In this document: in pieces, positions 62,614 to 64,000 of the stretch
How positions within the stretch are numbered: the first letter of the stretch is position 1
Layout: every line of letters starts with the position of its first letter
NCBI GenBank assembly: GCA_018434325.1
Contig: JAHDPO010000012.1
Coordinates: 28,146 to 92,145 of the forward strand
Reading direction: 5' to 3'
Origin: Clostridia bacterium
Lineage (GTDB): Bacteria > Bacillota > Peptococcia > DRI-13 > UBA5745
DNA: 64,000 nt
Notes under the pieces: generated by a model
Seen by the model: only the letters and a program-made list of their open reading frames with translations
Told to the model about the DNA's origin: nothing
The model's database searches: none
Position numbers and translations under genes: made by a program

Positions 62614-63828
62614 ATGATTAGTCGAGAGTTATATATGAGCCGCATCCGTCCTTTTATCGGAAACGAGCTTATTAAAGTTTTAACTGGCATCCGCCGCAGC
62701 GGAAAGTCCGTCATGCTGGATCTGATCCAGCGAGAGCTGGCCGCCTCCGGTGTGAATGTGGATCAGTTTATTTCTATCAACTTTGAAAATATGAGCAATG
62801 CACACCTTTGTTTTGCCGAGGCCCTGCATGAGGAGGTCACTCGGCGGGTAAATGGCATCTCCGGGAAAGCCTATCTTTTTTTTGACGAAATTCAGGAAGT
62901 CGCTGGCTGGGAAAAGTGCATCAATTCCTTTCGGGTTGAATTTGATTGTGATATCTATATCACCGGCTCAAACGCCAAACTGCTTTCTGGAGAGCTGGCC
63001 ACATACCTTGCCGGGAGATATGTGGAATTTGTGATTTATCCCTTTTCCTTTGGGGAGTTCTCGGAACTGTATCATACCGTTTTTCCTGGCTCCGATTCGA
63101 GAGCGATGTTCAGCCGGTACCTTACCGAAGGCGGGATGCCGTACTTGAGCAACCTCCGCTATGCTGAACAGCCGAGCCGTCAGTATCTGCAAGACCTCTA
63201 TAACTCCGTTGTCTTGAAAGATATCGTAAAACGCAACAGCATTCGTGATGTTGACCTGCTGGAGCGTATCATCGCATACATTACGGCAAACGCCGGGACG
63301 ACCTTCTCCGCTACGGCTATTTCAAAATATCTTAAAAACGAGGGCCGCACTGTTGCGCCAGAAACCATCTTAAACTACATTAAGGCTTGCGAGGATGCCT
63401 TTCTGTTTTACCGTGTCCGCAGGCAGGACTTGCAGGGGAAGAAGATTCTCACCGTCAATGAAAAATACTATATTGCTGACCACGGAATCAGAGAAGCTGT
63501 TTTCGGCGGGAATATGAAGGATATCAATCTGATTTTTGAGAATATCGTGTATATGGAACTCCTGCGGCGAGGGTATAAGGTCACTGTTGGTAAGGCAGGT
63601 GAAAAAGAGATTGATTTTATTGCTGAAAAGCAAACACAAAAGCTCTACGTTCAGGTAGCTTATCTGCTGGCATCCGAGGAAACGATCCAGCGTGAATTCG
63701 GAACATATGATACGATTCGGGACAACTTTCCAAAGTATGTTGTGTCATATGATGAATTCGATATGAGCAGGGACGGACTGAAGCATATGAATATTCGTGA
63801 GTTCCTGTTGTCTGAACAATGGAATTGA
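62614..63828 (+). CDS. AAA ATPase with DUF4143 domain (second)
   Basis: This 404-residue protein has the P-loop GIRRSGKSV (27-35), Walker B AYLFFDEIQEV and ITGSNAKLLSGEL. DUF4143-like C-terminal residues follow (EKEIDFIAEKQTQKLYVQVAYLL). It is a paralogue of the ATPase at 57687-58913 but diverged. ATG at 62614 has AAAGGAGGTC 8 nt upstream; the frame extends to 62572. Its stop lies 36 bp before the IS element. Confidence 0.9.
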   Translation: MISRELYMSRIRPFIGNELIKVLTGIRRSGKSVMLDLIQRELAASGVNVDQFISINFENMSNAHLCFAEALHEEVTRRVNGISGKAYLFFDEIQEVAGWEKCINSFRVEFDCDIYITGSNAKLLSGELATYLAGRYVEFVIYPFSFGEFSELYHTVFPGSDSRAMFSRYLTEGGMPYLSNLRYAEQPSRQYLQDLYNSVVLKDIVKRNSIRDVDLLERIIAYITANAGTTFSATAISKYLKNEGRTVAPETILNYIKACEDAFLFYRVRRQDLQGKKILTVNEKYYIADHGIREAVFGGNMKDINLIFENIVYMELLRRGYKVTVGKAGEKEIDFIAEKQTQKLYVQVAYLLASEETIQREFGTYDTIRDNFPKYVVSYDEFDMSRDGLKHMNIREFLLSEQWN

Positions 63829-63863
63829 GTTGCGGCTATTTCACTATCCCCTCTTCAACAAAA

Positions 63864-64000
63864 GGGGCTGTCGCAGTAACAGCACCTAAAAAAGGAACAA
63901 AAAACGGCAACTGGCGTAAGCCAGAAGCCGTTTTTTGTTGTAAAATATAGTTGTGAAACCAATAATCTTACAGCCAGATTATACAACAACCGGGAATGTA
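63864..64000 (+). mobile_element. Left end of an IS1182-like insertion sequence (cut by window edge)
   Basis: A GGGGCTGTCGCAGTAACAGC end resembles terminal inverted repeats of IS1182-type elements. A strong terminator-like hairpin follows (63899-63936: AAAAAACGGC...GCCGTTTTTT with an inner CTGGC/GCCAG stem), which would block read-through from outside. The transposase start is downstream. Confidence 0.75.
63953..64000 (+). CDS. IS1182 family transposase, N-terminal 16 codons only
   Basis: I read GTG at 63953 followed by KPIILQPDYTTTGNV up to the window edge. This is the characteristic N-terminus of IS1182-family transposases. The rest lies outside the window, so completeness of the element cannot be judged. 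Confidence 0.8.
   Translation, partial: MKPIILQPDYTTTGNV

Overview
The window looks like a chromosomal segment of an anaerobic, moderate-G+C member of the Bacillota (Clostridia or Negativicutes; the exact family cannot be read from it). The evidence is Firmicutes-type gene order (cdaA-ybbR-glmM, DUF881-Sbp-DUF881), a CIRCE/HrcA-type groESL operon, strong AGGAGG ribosome binding sites with frequent TTG and GTG starts, an ECF vitamin transporter module, and oxygen-sensitive enzymes (radical SAM/B12 protein, Fe-S flavin reductase, molybdenum hydroxylase, prFMN decarboxylase). No tRNA, rRNA, CRISPR array or prophage was seen.

Layout. 1-1271 holds the 5' part of a B12-binding radical SAM gene that carries an in-frame palindromic repeat insertion. 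1823-2374 is an ECF transporter S component. 2481-11737 is a minus-strand catabolic operon: TAXI-TRAP uptake system, MBL-fold protein, three-subunit molybdenum hydroxylase, zinc-ribbon protein and UbiD-type decarboxylase. A divergent LysR regulator (11903-12802) faces it. 12862-13049 is a candidate small RNA unit. 13072-15100 is groES-groEL behind a perfect CIRCE element. 15465-17946 holds RidA, an FAD oxidoreductase and an unknown protein. A noncoding stretch with a row of hairpins follows (18306-18495). 18499-27496 is one long housekeeping operon: cdaA-ybbR-glmM-nnr-amidohydrolase-tsaE-tsaB-rimI-tsaD. 27650-29828 is DUF881-Sbp-DUF881 with a three-copy repeat inside it. A DUF3343 protein, a small sigma factor and an Fe-S flavin oxidoreductase follow.

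33193-44173 is a second minus-strand metabolic operon: SDR, DUF2088/LarA-like protein, D-2-hydroxyacid dehydrogenase, Liv-type ABC transporter, sigma-54 enhancer-binding protein and a PLP D-cysteine desulfhydrase/cysteate lyase-family enzyme. It is preceded by a textbook -24/-12 promoter. 44430-51112 is the branched-chain amino acid operon ilvD-ilvB-ilvN-ilvC-ilvB2 with two acetolactate synthase large subunits. 51318-53003 holds a ZIP metal transporter and two half-size TauE/SafE proteins. A repeat-rich noncoding stretch, a NYN-domain protein and two exported proteins follow. 58998-62232 is ecfA1-ecfA2-ecfT-truA, flanked on both sides by DUF4143-type AAA ATPases. The window ends in the left end of an IS1182-like insertion sequence.

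The two best candidates for undescribed biology are the LysR-controlled TRAP/Mo-hydroxylase/UbiD operon, a probable anaerobic route for an aromatic or heteroaromatic acid, and the sigma-54-controlled operon, a probable route for a 2-hydroxy acid or sulfonate such as sulfolactate or cysteate. In both cases the substrate is inference. Other leads are a possible small RNA, the in-frame repeat insertion, and several local repeat structures.
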